From: Coffea arabica
Taxonomy: Eukaryota > Streptophyta > Magnoliopsida > Gentianales > Rubiaceae
Length of the DNA stretch: 64,000 bases
NCBI RefSeq assembly: GCF_036785885.1
Contig: NC_092320.1
Coordinates: forward strand, 12,339,557-12,403,556
Direction of reading: 5' to 3'
A program made the position numbers and the translations under genes. The notes under the pieces were generated by a model. It had not been told where the DNA came from and did no database searches. It worked only from the letters and a program-made list of their open reading frames with translations. Below, piece after piece: positions 34,306 through 47,300 of the stretch; positions within the stretch are counted from its first letter, which is position 1; each line of letters opens with the position of its first letter.

Positions 34306-37168
34306 AATCCACCAAAGGGCAACAAGCTATTGCGTAGTAATTACTGGGCACATGGAGTTGAGCACAATTTGATGGACACTTGTACTACTGTCATTTCTCC
34401 ACCAATTCTGATGTTGGTACAAGCTTTTCCAAGTTTTCTTTGTTCTTTTCGTTCTTTATAGCTGTGGTGAGTAGTATTTCTTTTTCAAAAGCGTGGACTA
34501 GTATGAAATTAATACTAGTTGAGTATTTGGTCATTGATTCGTGCGGGCTTAAAAGCATAGATTTGACCCCGATTCGGTTCACTCCACAACTAAAAAAGCA
34601 AGTACATAAAAACAAAGCCAGATTAGACAGTTTCTTAAGCGGAGCACAGCAGGTTCAAGACGGAAATGGGGCAGGAACGGTTGTCTGGCAGTTCAAGGTT
34701 ATGATTTGATTAAAAAAAAATTTTTCGGCTCAAATCACATATTGTAACTCAATTTTCACGTCGTGTGTGGAACTCATAAAATTTTGTTCTAAAGTTACGT
34801 CGTGTGCAAAGAAAATTACACCGTATGCAATCAAAATTACGCACGGTAAAAAATGCACACAACCGACACAAACGGTTGCACCCTTTTCCGTTCAAGACCT
34901 TCTCTGCTTATGAAAAAAGAAGAAGCAAACCAAAAAACAGCTTAAATTTTAAGTTTAAACTCATCGATTGTCTAATGCCTAAACATGTTTGAAAGCACGC
35001 TTTCTACCTTTTTTGTCGATGGCTTTGGGACAAAATGGATATGGGTCAACAATACCCCTCCACTGCATTCTTGATTATTTAGTGTCTACAAAATATCTTA
35101 ACAACAAAATAATTTTGATTGGTTAGATTCCATATAAGAAAAATTACTTTAGTACTTAGCAGAAATCTATTGCTGAAATAAGTCCAAAGTCATCTGTCAT
35201 TATCAAATATGAATAGCCCCAGGAACTGAAAAAATAATCATTCAAGTTCCAAAATATATAGCATAATAATTTATAAATATAAATCCAAGCCCCTTTGGTG
35301 TGGATTGCATCGTATTACCTCTTTGGATCACTGTACTTTTTTGGTGGATCCCTCAACTCTTGCTCTGTCTTAATTGAATGACACGACACTAGTCCAGTTT
35401 AGTAATACATTTGTTACTAACTCTGCGATCGTATCAATCTTTGGAACCAACATTTGTTTTTTTTTTTTCTACCTGGATGCAAAAGTACACATAGAATTAG
35501 AAGGTTTATTACATCTTTTGTGACTAGTATCCACTGAAATATTTGCAATTCCAAACACTGCAATGGCTTACAATAATGCATCTTTTTTTGTGAACAAAAT
35601 TTGAGATCACATCCTGATCCTCCTAGTGTTATTAATTTGTCGAGTACTAGTGCTAATTCGACACACACAGCTTGATTGAATCACTTTAAAAAAAAAAAAA
35701 AAAACAAGCAACCGATCCCATAATCCTCTAGTTTTATTGGACAATTGCCTGCGCAAGTATGAACCATTTCTGGTCTATATCACAATTCAAAACATGGGAT
35801 ATTTTACCTTTATCCGTTTTAATGAAAAGGATGCATCAATGTATCTAAAAGAAGAGATATAAGGAGAATGGAAATGTCATTGCATGTATTGAAGTTCGTC
35901 ATGTAACATAAGAATTGTGAATTTGCGCCAATGTAATTAATTTTTTTTAACTGAATTAAGTTTTAAAATATGAAATTAATTATTTTGGTGCGATCATAAA
36001 ATTTCTTGTATAGTTTTATTCGTTACTTAGTGATCTAATATTTGTGAACAAGTACACCTTTGGTCGCCTTTTTGCATTGTTCTACTTAGTCACACAATTA
36101 ATAGTTATCTTTTCAAATTACTCTATGATGAGATATCTCAAGGCAAATTTTCTAGCAAAGTTGATCCATACATTCAAGAATGCATATAAGCAAAGTCGAA
36201 GAACATAAAAGGACACACGATTCATGTGATTAGCGCCTCATTTATCAAGCCCACGTTCGAATCATCAGAGGCCTTACGATCACCTGACTAGCATCCTCAC
36301 CAACTAAGTTGAAATTTGGAGGCAAACACCTATAGGCTGCAATTATCACTTCAAATTTGCTTAATTGGTGGTAATTGCTCTTTGATCATTCAATCTAATG
36401 ATGCTCAAGGATAATTCTCGTATCATATTGTCAAAAACGTCAACACACTAACTGTAATAGCCGGATTCAACCAAAATAAATAACTGATTAAGGGACTATC
36501 ATGGCCACTTCTTTATCCACTGCGCAAAAAAATGGTAGCACCCAAAAAGGAATGGGAAAAAAAAAATGGACTAGTTACTAACAACTATTTAATTGGCCCA
36601 CTACACAATCCCATGCATAGTAGCAGCAGCAGCAGCAGCAGCAGATAAGAACCAACACCATCCAATATCTGGACAATGATCTAATATGTGTGGTAATACA
36701 CAAAAACTGTATAGTATTCGTTTTTTGTTTGGTGTGGCTGCGACTAATGCGAAGTGACTTGAATGAGGACAAGTCACTTTTGCAATTGCCTTTGGTTTTA
36801 TCCAAAGAGAAATGAATCATCAATCCTCTTGTGGAGTTTGTTCCTCTCTCTCCCTATTCTCTAATAAGTCTGTCTGAATTCTCTGACCGCAGGCAATATT
36901 TTGTTTCTTCTTTCTTTTTGGGTGGTTATTTCTTCTTCCTCTGCATCCAATTTCCCAACAAAACCAAACAAGAATAGGGCCACGCCAGCAAGTAAAGCTC
37001 TCTGAAGAAGCAACCCCGCCCCATCCCCCCGGCAGCAATATCATCATCATTTTTACCAGCTCATGCAGACTAAGTTACCGCCCTGTTTCAGCCTACTCTA
37101 GCTAAGCCCAGATGCAGACATTTTGCTGTGTCAATGACATTTTTTGTGTACACTGCTACAAGAAACTT
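34306..37168. other. Intergenic DNA without a recognisable gene
   Basis: AT-rich, with an AGC trinucleotide repeat of about 7.5 units at 36622-36644 and several poly(A) or poly(T) runs. The right end should hold the 3' UTR of the next minus-strand gene. Open frames at 34380-34709 and 36578-37050 show no family features. Confidence 0.5.
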
Positions 37169-38385
37169 CTAAAGAGGATTTTTCAAGAACGCATTACGAA
37201 TCAAGTTTTGAGGCTTGAATTTGCCGAAAATCCCATCACAAGACTGTTTTAGCAAAAAAAAAAAAAAGAAAAAAATGCACAACATGGAGACAGGAGTGGT
37301 AGTGCAATTATAATAGGCACACAATTAAATACTCCAATTCTCAGTAATGCACTTTTGTTTCTGCATAAAACACGGCCTTTACTAGCGACATAGATTCCCT
37401 CACCATTTTCACGTGAGCAAGTTTCTAGTAGTTTAATTGCATCATTGAACTTAACCATCTCCTTTTTCCCTTTTCCACAAACAGATATAACCTCTCTGGC
37501 CGGACTCAGAAAGGTGTAAAGTGATAAAGAAAGTCGCCCAGAAATGAAGAAAGGAAAAGCTTTGTAGAAAAAGCTCATAGTAGTGAAAATAATCTTGAGC
37601 TTTATCACGCGTACATTTTTAGGATGACTGCATGCTGATTCACCTCCACTGTTTCTTATGCTTTAGAGGCAATAATGGGCATTCAAGTGCTGACTGTTGA
37701 GCATCAATTTGCTGCCACCACTCAACTGTACCAAACAAGGAAAGATTAGAAGATAATCAATAATAGTTAATACAGATCCCATCTTGGACTCGCCATCATC
37801 ACTGGTTGGTTTCCTCGGAAGCTCCCCGTCGACTCACATTCACATAACATAATAGTTATTGAGAAATATCCTTTTCATTGGTGGTTGTGGCGGCATACTC
37901 ATAAGGCACTTGTGGGCTCTTCCAACCCGCAATGTGTTTTTGTTTACTTTATTATATTGCGTGAATCTTAGCCAGGCTGAAAAGATACAGTATAGGTGAA
38001 AGGCAATTTGAAAAAACAGCTTGTTCCAATGTGCTGGGATGATGGCTTTGAGCCTGGAAGTCAAATTTCAACTTGGGTTTTGGTCGTCGATTACTATTTA
38101 AGTTTTTATGTCAAGGTGTGCGTCTCTTTTAAGTCACAGACATCAGTCTTTAGGTTGTTCTTCATAATGTAAAAAAGAAATCCACTAGTTTTGTTAATTT
38201 AAAATAGACCCAACTCACCTCAGTTCTCAGTACTTTCTCACTGGCATCGTCTCCAGCGCATGTGTCATTCTCCCTCTTTCTCATCCAAATCACCTTTTCT
38301 CCTTCCCACTTTTGCAACCCCTCCCAAGTCAAACCCCGCATCTGATCTTTATTCATCAATCTGCAACCCCTAAGATGTTCATCTT
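37169..38385 (-). CDS. Unrecognised multi-exon gene, 3' part
   Basis: The last three exons fit together in phase: 37725-37644 (reading EWWQQIDAQQSALECPLLPL), 37495-37333 (reading EVISVCGKGKKEMVKFNDAI) and 37243-37169 (reading KFKPQNLIRNAFLKNPL, stop TAG). All have good AG acceptors and GT donors. A further exon ends at 38219 with GAG|GTGAGT and starts at 38360 or 38385, reading MRGLTWEGLQKWEGEKV. The join between 38219 and 37725 needs another exon; a 16-nt exon near 38020 would close the phase but is weak. Upstream exons may reach an ATGGCC near 38805. The residues look like a real soluble, Lys/Trp-containing plant protein, but I cannot name a family and give no function. It could also be a decaying copy. 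Confidence 0.42.
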
Positions 38386-39230
38386 CTAAACATTACTCCC
38401 GTCCTCTCCTCCCCTTTAAATTTTAATACCTTCCATTTGTCCATTCTGATCTTGACGTTAACTGTTTGATCCATGATCAACAGGCCATACGCACTTAGAA
38501 TTTTGAAAAAGAGAGTGATTCTGGGATGAAAGTATTGTTGGCCTAATTGAAGTTTGCTGCTACTCAACATGACTTCTGATAACATACATCGCCTCTTGCG
38601 AAAGGTCCTGTACGTGATATATAGCTAACAAGCCGCAGATGATGCAGTTAACCAACAAAACCAGGTTATCTGCGATAGCAATTACTGTGGTAGACGAGCA
38701 ATGCTGAAGATTCAACTCTTTCCATGCAGGAGAGATGACTCCCATCTTCATATACAGGAAAAGATGTACCGCATTTTCTCTGTTAAAAATTCGGCCATGC
38801 ATACCGTCAAAGATCAGTGATACACGGATCCTAGCCTAGGTTTTCACGAGCATGTTCAAATCAAAGTAGTCAATTGTTATGATTATCTTTTCTTTTTCCT
38901 TCTGCAGCCAAATGAAAGAGAGCTGTTGAATTGTTGAAACCAAGTTCAACGATTCTCTTCAAGAGATAAAATGACTTGCAATAGCTACTACAATTCGCGC
39001 AAAGAAACTTGCATTAGCGAGTGGTTTACAAAAACAAAAAGGAAGGCGTGTAAAGGAATTACATACAACTAGTACAAGCGATATTTTCAGAAAACCTGGA
39101 GATCCAGTCAGAAATAGTGTCAGAAGATCCAAGAAAATTTTCGTACGAGACACCAAGTCCCTACAATGCCATCTAAGAGTCATCCGCTTTGTATAAATTG
39201 CTATGATTGGCACCCACCAAAAGTAGTGCA
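38386..39230. other. Short intergenic region between two minus-strand genes
   Basis: Should hold the YIP4 3' UTR at its right end and possibly the 5' exons of the unrecognised gene (candidate start near 38805, frame MAEFLTEKMRYIF). I could not phase these exons with confidence. Confidence 0.35.
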
Positions 39231-42200
39231 TTAATCGATTGCAATGATCAGAAAACCGACAGATACATACATGAGGAACACAGGGTAGAGTGCTAGAGCT
39301 TTCCTCCTAGGATTAACTGCTGTGCTCATGAATGGATAAGCAGCCCATGAACTCCAAGCTAAAGTAACACACACCACAACCACCTTCAAAATCACATTGT
39401 CCTTCAACATGCAGATTAAGGCACCAACATCCAGAGGGAATAAACAATAACCCAGAAGGCTCAGGCTCTGGAAGAAGATTATGTGACCGCCCTAAAATAT
39501 GAACATGAAAAGTTACAGCTTTTTGAACTAAACACTTCAGAATTTCTCAGCTCAATAAACAGAATTCCAATTTCTGAAAGTGTTAAAACAGTAGAGCTAC
39601 TAATTCCTAAAGAAAAAAACATGAAAGGACAAAAGCATGAACTACAATGACGCAGATGCATGCAAATGCAAGCTATATTTGCAAAAGTCAGCAAGGCAAG
39701 GATGCATACCAGCAGCAATACATTCAATGTCAAAATCACAGCTCCTGCAGCAAGTAGTGCAAATGCAACAGCGAAAACCTCAGACTGCAAAAAGGTCAAA
39801 AGCACATGAAATCAGAACATTAGATTCTGATAAAGTAAGATAAAGAAAACATCAATTTTTAGTGCCATTCAAACCATTCTGAATGTGCACCCAAGCAAAG
39901 GAGTAAAAAATAAGTAGTAGAACTGTAAAGATAAAATTAACGAGCATACAAAAGCAACAGAACTGAAGAAACAATTATCAAATTGTTCATGCAAAACCAA
40001 GAGCAACATCTCTGAAGGGGATCTCAAATTATGCAAACTAAGCTCAGAACTTCATAGAGATGCATTAATCCATCATTTTATCAAAATAAGGACCTGAAGC
40101 ATTCTCAATGTTGACTATTGGAAAATTACTTGCACAGGTGACACAAATCCTTCACAGTACAGACCCAAATAGTAGCAAGATAAATTGCATATCAATACCT
40201 TTATGCATATCTATATATATATATATATATAACTTTTCTTTCATTTGATTCAAGAAAAAGTTAAAGCATTATCTCAATTTATTAGCACCATGACCTCTAG
40301 CTTCAAGACTTCTCAGTTTTAGTATAAGCCAGTAATTGTTACATGGCAACTACACTAACTTAATTCTTAGTAACTCTTTTTGGCTGGCAACATTGCTCAA
40401 ATTGTTAATATAACTTAATATTGGATCTCTCTCTCTCTCTCTCTATCTCAAAATCAAACTGAAGAGTATATGATTTCACTAGATGCAAGGGATAAGGCCA
40501 ACATGATCCCGAAAGGACAAGAGTGCTGCGCCAGGCACATGTATAATTATTCCTTCTCACAAACATAAGTCAAACTAAAAAGTAAATCCGGTTAATAAAT
40601 GCAAATAATAACGCCAAAGTGATGCTGGAAAGACGACAATCGCCAATACACCGTGCGCATGTACAAATTTTCCCTTCAATATGGTATTACCTTTTGTCGC
40701 CAACATATTCCTAAAGCACAAATGACCAATGTAAACTATGGACATATTTGTAATCTTCAGGGATTTTTTTAAGAAGAAAACAACAATCCTTAAACAAGAG
40801 TAAATTTAGCTCTAACAGTATAAAACTGTTAAGTACTATGCCAATGAAGGCAGAACTAATGCAATGCCATAAGAAGAAGTTCCAGTAAAATTATGCAGAA
40901 CACATGCAAAACATATGCATTACCAAAAGGCGTAGTTATAGGTCAAGCTTGTAGGGTCCATGCTAATCTTTTCAGTATCATTCCAATATTATCAGACGTC
41001 CTTAAAGAGACAACTCCAATTCGAATTTCAATCAATCAATTAATTTTTTCTCTTAATATCAAGAAGTATCCATCATTAGTTTATCCCTTATTTTGTGATA
41101 AAAAAGTTATCAATAGCAAACTTGATCCAAATGATGATGATACTCAAAAGAAACATATGAACCAATCTAGAACGTGGTAATTAAAAGCAGACTATAAAGA
41201 TTGGAAAAGGTAAACCAATATTCCATGGAAAAAAGTATGATTAGACCACAAGCATTTTTCAGCATTTATAAAACATCTTTCATAAAAATGTTTTCTTAAT
41301 GCAAATTTGGTAATGACCCTTTTCTTAAAACTGAGTCCACACCTACCGGTCGTTTTCCTATCGAAGATAAACATACCGAATCTACAGATATAGTCAGTAA
41401 CAACTATTACTGCCATATCAGCAAAAAAGAAACTCGAACCGTAAGACAACATTCTTTCTAATGGACAACTTACACTATCAAGAAATCAATAATGAGGAAG
41501 CAAAAAGAAAGACGCCAAATGAAGCCATCAATTTCCATCAGTTTGCCACTTTAAATTTCCTAGATAAACTAAATTCAAAACATGAATCATGGTTTTGTAG
41601 CTTTCACTTCTACTTAGTTACACCCAGCAAAGCGGTCTCATTAAATCTGACACAAACCTTTCTTGCACATACACACGTCTGAACAGAGTCCCATCCCAAA
41701 ACTTGGAGATTAGATCATTGTTGGACAAACCATACATATCTATCTACTAATACAGTCTCTTGTCTATCAATTCATTCTCCATCTCCTTAAACCCTCAAAA
41801 CATTCTTTAAACTCATGCATTATCAAGAAGTCCATATTCTGCATGCCTAGAGGTTACATAACTATCTCATATGTCTGCATCAACCAAGGTCCAAATGCAA
41901 GTTGCACCAAAGCGCATAGTCAAATTATGGGAAGCAAAAAAAAAAAAAAAATCCCAAGTATTATTTCCTTATATAGCCTATAAATTACCCAACCACAAAA
42001 TCCAACAAATAACAAGAAGCGAATCGCATTCCAGCGAGAACATAAAAATAGCATAAAAATGCTAAGAAACAGATCAAGGGATTACTAACTAGAAAACTAA
42101 ATGAGAGTAGCCCAATTGCAGCTAGAGCAAGATAAACATAAACATAGACAGGCAGACAAAAAACATCAAATGGGCAGCGAACTAATTGCAATCTATAGCA

Positions 42201-42807
42201 AGAAAGTCAGAAAAATAAAAATCACACAAAAATGGAGAATAACAGATCAAATGGAAGCTAAAATTACCTTCTTAACAGATGCAGACCAAGACAGGGTAAG
42301 CCCCAAGAAGACAATGAAGAAAAAAGGCCCCCACAGATCCCAATCCCTCAAGGCCTTGCCCGGATCCTCCCTATAGGGGTTAGGAAAAACCACCAATTTC
42401 AAATTACTAACGATTCTGGACAGATCCCTTTTCACGGTGTCCCAAACGGGCTCGGTTAGAGTATTGGGAGCGGGACCAAACCCAGCAGCCGCAATACTGG
42501 ACGAGCCACCAACATTACTGGTCCCATTAGAGCGGGTGTTGGAAGACGGTGGCAATGGAGGTAATTTGGCGGCAGCGGGAGGGACGGGGATGGGCTTAGT
42601 GGAATTGGAGGAAGAGGAGAGAGGTGGGGCCGGGGGAGGCAGAGGGGAAGAGGAGATAGGGATGGAGGCGCGTGGAGGAGAAGGGGGCCGAGCCGGGAGG
42701 ACGGAAGAAGGGTAAGGCTGAGAATTGATGAGGTTTTCGATCTCGTCGATGTCGGATTGAGAAGTTGAGTGAAGAGGAATGGTGTCGCTGTCGGGATTGC
42801 GGGACAT
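39231..42807 (-). CDS. YIP4: YIP4-type Yip1-domain trans-Golgi protein
   Basis: Three coding exons, 42807-42268, 39784-39710 and 39491-39231, all phase 0, give 291 aa. Residues 1-115 are a polar, Pro/Ser-rich cytosolic tail starting [19 protein letters not shown]. The conserved [19 protein letters not shown] follows, and then the Yip1 domain with about five membrane spans beginning at [18 protein letters not shown] (157-174). The later segments [19 protein letters not shown] and [18 protein letters not shown] are near-diagnostic of plant YIP4a/YIP4b. In Arabidopsis these act with ECHIDNA at the trans-Golgi network in secretion of cell-wall polysaccharides and in cell elongation. The first intron is 2.5 kb and contains a U6 pseudogene. 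A missing exon is unlikely because the exon junctions match the family without a gap. Confidence 0.93.
40941..41011 (-). pseudogene. U6 spliceosomal snRNA pseudogene
   Basis: On the minus strand the first ~70 nt of U6 are recognisable: GTCTCTTTAAGGACGTC for the 5' stem-loop, then GATAATATTGGAATGATAC, then AAAGATTAGCATGG. The catalytic ACAGAGA box is degraded to ACTGAAA, the 3' part is lost and the sequence departs at about a quarter of positions. It lies within the long YIP4 intron, in the same orientation. No upstream USE/TATA pair of plant U6 genes was noted, so it is a dead copy, probably retroposed. Confidence 0.8.
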
Positions 42808-44394
42808 TTTTTGTCGGTTTTTTTTTGAGCTTATTTGTGCAGAAATTTGCTGATTTTGAGCTGGGAATTCAGTGATATGATTAGAGCTTTTGGCCGGGGG
42901 AATTAAAGATCAGGCGAAGGACTTGGGAGAGGTGGGCCGGGTGGTCAGTCGGTGAAGAGGGGCGGCGATGATGATGCTATCTGTTCTGTTGATCGTTCCA
43001 GGGGAGGAAATATTTTGGGTTTTTGTTTCTTCTAAAGCTTTCCCTTTCTTCTTCCTTCGTCCCCCCCTATTTTTTTTTTTCCTTAGATGAGAAGTAAAAT
43101 TGGTCTGGCGTGGAGTGTGCTTATTTGATTGATATACCCGGGCCAACAACAATAGCAATATTTGGGGTGCATTTGTGTAATTTGCTGCTGCTTATCATTA
43201 CCGCTAAGGATTTACTGTTCAGTAGAAAAAGAAACATTTATTTCATTTTTGCTGTAATTGAAGGATTACTGAAATTCAACCATTCGTGACCTGTGGACTT
43301 TTCTCTTCCTACTAATATAGTACTTGTCTTCATTGGAAGACCTGTGGCCTCGTTTGCCAAATGAATTTTTTTAATATTTATTTAAAATTTTGTAAATTTT
43401 ATCTTCATCGAAGAACTATGACCCTTTTACTCTAACTTATTGCAGAAATTGTATAAAAAAATTTTTAAATGTATCACTTAAAAATTTTGAAGAATTTTTT
43501 GAAGTTACTGACTAAAGTTGTAAAAAAATTTATGAAAGACAAACTTGGCTAAAACTTATTTACCAAACACACCCATACTTTTTTCTTTTTTGAAAGATGG
43601 AAGAACTATAGTTGAATGCAATCACTAACTCGAATTTCTTATGTAGGTTTTGTCTGCACGTCATGGAGGTTTTGTAATAAAAGATATCACCTTCACCTTC
43701 GTGCTCAAAAATGGGCAAAAGAAGTCGGACAGATTTTCAGTTCGACGAAAAACTGTTGCAGTGTACTTTGATAAGCATCTCACGAGCACTCTAAAAGCCC
43801 TGAGACGATGGCTAATTTGGTCACCAAAATATTTCTCATACGTTGTCGATATTTTCTGCATCAAGATCTGTGTCTTCTGCTTCCTAGATCATATACAGCT
43901 GCAAATTCAGACCCAGGTCAAAAAGGAGAGTGAGAATATGAACTTGAAGAGTTTCCTGCTTTAACATCCTGCTAAAAGGAAATATATTTCCTGGACAGAG
44001 ATATCTCCATCTTATTAAACCAGAAGTAAAGACGACAACAAATTAAGAAGCTTCCGAATCTGTCTGAAATGCTTATTGTCAACAATGAAAATTCGAGCTC
44101 AGAATAGATCACTTCCAATACCCCACAATTTCGGCCATTCCAGGCAATTAACTACAATACAGTCAACTATGCTGCTCATTTTGGTAACAACGTTCTTCAA
44201 AATTATCAGCATAATTGTGTGGATGTATCAAAATTGGGTCCATTTCCCACAGAGGACGCTAGCAAATCCATCAAAAAGCTAAATTCTTAGACCCGCATAT
44301 GATTGAAACAAATTGTAGACCACCACATTGTTCGAATGGTTAAGATCAAGGTGCCAGACAAAATAATCTTAACCAGAGAAGCATCAAAATTTGC
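42808..44394. other. YIP4 upstream region and VDAC downstream region
   Basis: The left part is the YIP4 leader and promoter (minus strand). The segment 43351-43573 has weak inverted ends (GGCCTCGTTTGCCAAATGAA against the inverse of GGGTGTGTTTGGTAAATAAG), a possible old MITE without a target duplication. An open frame at 43650-43964 (plus) has no recognised features. Confidence 0.45.
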
Positions 44395-47300
44395 TCAAGG
44401 CTTAAGAGCTACGGCAAGACCCAACTTGGGCGTTGAATTAATGGACTTTGAGTCATACTCGGCCGATACAGTAACAAGGGATTTGGCCCTCCATTCCCGT
44501 TGGCACAGCATCGAAATCTTACCATTATCAAAGAATCTTGTTTTTACTGTGGTGAGAGGATCAATTTTGTGAACGCTTCCAATGCTAAAACTGTTCTCAT
44601 ATGTAGAAAATCTGTGAATCATTTCAGCAGCAACTTCATTCCCGCTCAAAGGATTTATGGTGTGAACATATGATGCCTTTAGGGTTTCTCCCTTGTCCGT
44701 CCTGTGTGGAAAAGAATAAAACGTTAGAGGGATGATCAAAACGAGCTTACTTCTCCTCTGAACTACCATGAGGGTAATAATCACATGCATAATCTTTAAT
44801 CTTTATCCCATATAGCAATGCACTCAAAAGGATACTAGAAATCAGATGTCAGTGTATATAAGTAGATTGAGGGGCCCAGCACAGTAACATAGTCCAAATT
44901 AGATTTTAGGCAAGTGCGGTGATAAGAGGCAGTCAGCTTTCTGCCAACATCAAACTTAGAACATAAAGAAGGTACACACTAGAAGTTCTATATTAGCACC
45001 CAGCCATAAATATATCAATAGGTTCATGCGCCTATCATTACTTAGTGTTGCTCCAGCCATGGATAACGGAATCCCAACACAAAATTCATCCTCTTAGGTG
45101 CCCATCAATCTCCAGCATAAAGCGTCAATTGTATCACAAATGGATCACAAAAAATAGGAAACAACCATGGCCAGACTTCAGGATTCAGAAGTTATGCATA
45201 CAGACATTTATAATGCCCCTCTCATTTTAAAAGCTCCAACAAGAAAGTAGGCAACTACTATAGAAATGGGTCCCCGGTCAATTCATCTCTAGCATGAAAT
45301 CTATATAAATAATGCCACAACTGTAATTTGAGGCATGTAACCAAAACAGTAATGAAAAATGCTAAACAGAAGAACCATTTGGCCAGGCGATCTACCAGGT
45401 AAAAGATACTCAGATCCAGATTGTGAAGAAAAAAGAAGTTTAGGGCTAAGATGCTATCAAGCTGGATAATACACAACCTTTATGAAATAAATTTGTTAAA
45501 GTTGCAAAATCTTGCATTTTAAGCTCCAAAATGATGGGAAGAAGCCACAGCATGAATTGCCAAATGTCACAATTAAATTTGCATCATCCAGCCTTTCACC
45601 ACTACAACTGAACATAAATTCCTTAGATCATAATAATGTTTCCATCACATTCTGTTGCAAACAAAAATCAGCATGAAGACATACTAATTCTCAGATTGGA
45701 GTTTTCCAGAATGCAACAATCTAGTCATCAATGCTCCTTGCATGATTCGCTCATCATAAGCAACTTTTGAATGCTAAAAAGTTCAAGAAGAGTTTATTCA
45801 CATTTTTCACAAGTTCTCTAGTTCATGAAGTTTCTCTTCCTAAGGTTATCCTTTTCCCCACAAAGAAGACTGAGAAGAACATTAACTATTTCTTAAGTTT
45901 AACAACCCATTTATTCTAGCCAAATGCCAACTACTCATCTCAGTTCTTCCAGCTGCCTAGGAAGATTTTCTTTTGTGCATTAAGCCCAAAATCTTTTTCT
46001 ATCGGAAACTTCCAAATCAACTAATTCCCAACTGCTTTCTATTTCTAAATTCATCACTTTTGCTTATCCCATGTTCAGCTCCATTTGATGGTGGATTCTG
46101 CACCTAATGAATGGAGAAAGTTACATAGAGAATCAAGTATAATTTACTTTGATCGTGGATTCTCTCAAAAGTGTTTATGGAATACCTCAAGTGGCTATGA
46201 ATTCTCAAAATAGACAGGAATGCAATGAGTTAGAACTATCTACAAGACTTAAAACTAAGAATTTTTGCTGGCAAATTTTCCCATAGCACATCAAATCAAG
46301 CATACCACAAAGCCTCTGCCACGTACAGTAAAACCAAAAAGAATTCTGCACAAAACAGCCATAAAAGAAATATAACAAGGCACCAAGATTATGCAGAAAA
46401 CTTCAAATACATACAGTATGAGTGCGGCAGAAAAGTCGGGCTTGTTGAAACTTATTCCGGCATTGTACTTGGTGAAAGAAGAAGAAGCAGTATCAAATCC
46501 AATTTCACCCCCAACAGCTAATTCCTTTAGACCAATTGCACCAGAAATCTCCAAAAAAGGGGAAGGATTCAAGCCAATACTGGAATTAATGGCTGCATGA
46601 GGATGAAGGTAATGTATTTCAAGCTGAAAAAAAGGCCAGATCAAGAAACTTGTATCAGCATGAGTAGGGGCAGGTAACAAGGAACATAATACTTACAAGG
46701 TGTGCCTATGTTACGACTAGGAGAATTCATATCTTCAACTGAAATCTGATGTGCAATGCAATGGTTTCAGAATATTGTGGTAAAACAAACAGCTATACTG
46801 GTCCTAGTGACAGTCCATTTTGGAGAACCAAATTGCAACTTTTTGAGATATGCCACTTTTACTGTGTCCATCAGTAGATTTGGGTAGATTTTGTTAGCTC
46901 AAGAATAAGTCGGCTAGTTAGAACAACCAGGAGTAGATTTAGATTTTCACATTTTACTAGTTCAAATTTCCTTTGAATCTTATCACACCAGATGACATCA
47001 ATTCGGATATGCCATCTCAGAATCTTATCAAGGAAACAAGAATGTCTAACAATAAAACCAGATTGTGATATTTTCACACACTTTATTGCACCATTTACTT
47101 TTAAGTATAGCAATTTATCATAATTAATTGTATCTTGAAACTAATAAACATAGATGAAAAGATTTTAAAAGATGACCGCATTGGATGAGTGAATGGTTTT
47201 CACTCTGTATTTAATAAGACAAACCTTGCCAGACTTGTGATCTGGTATGTTGAAACTAAATGCTGCTTTTGTAGATGAAAGGACTTCATTCAAGGTTACC

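Noticed and set aside
40941-41011. A functional U6 snRNA gene
   Set aside because: The catalytic box and many conserved bases are changed and the 3' part is missing.
43351-43573. A Harbinger-like MITE
   Set aside because: The ends are only loosely inverted and no 3-bp or 8-bp target duplication fits, so it is mentioned only as a possibility.
43650-43964. 104-codon open frame on the plus strand
   Set aside because: No recognisable domain, no splice partner and no promoter features; compatible with chance.
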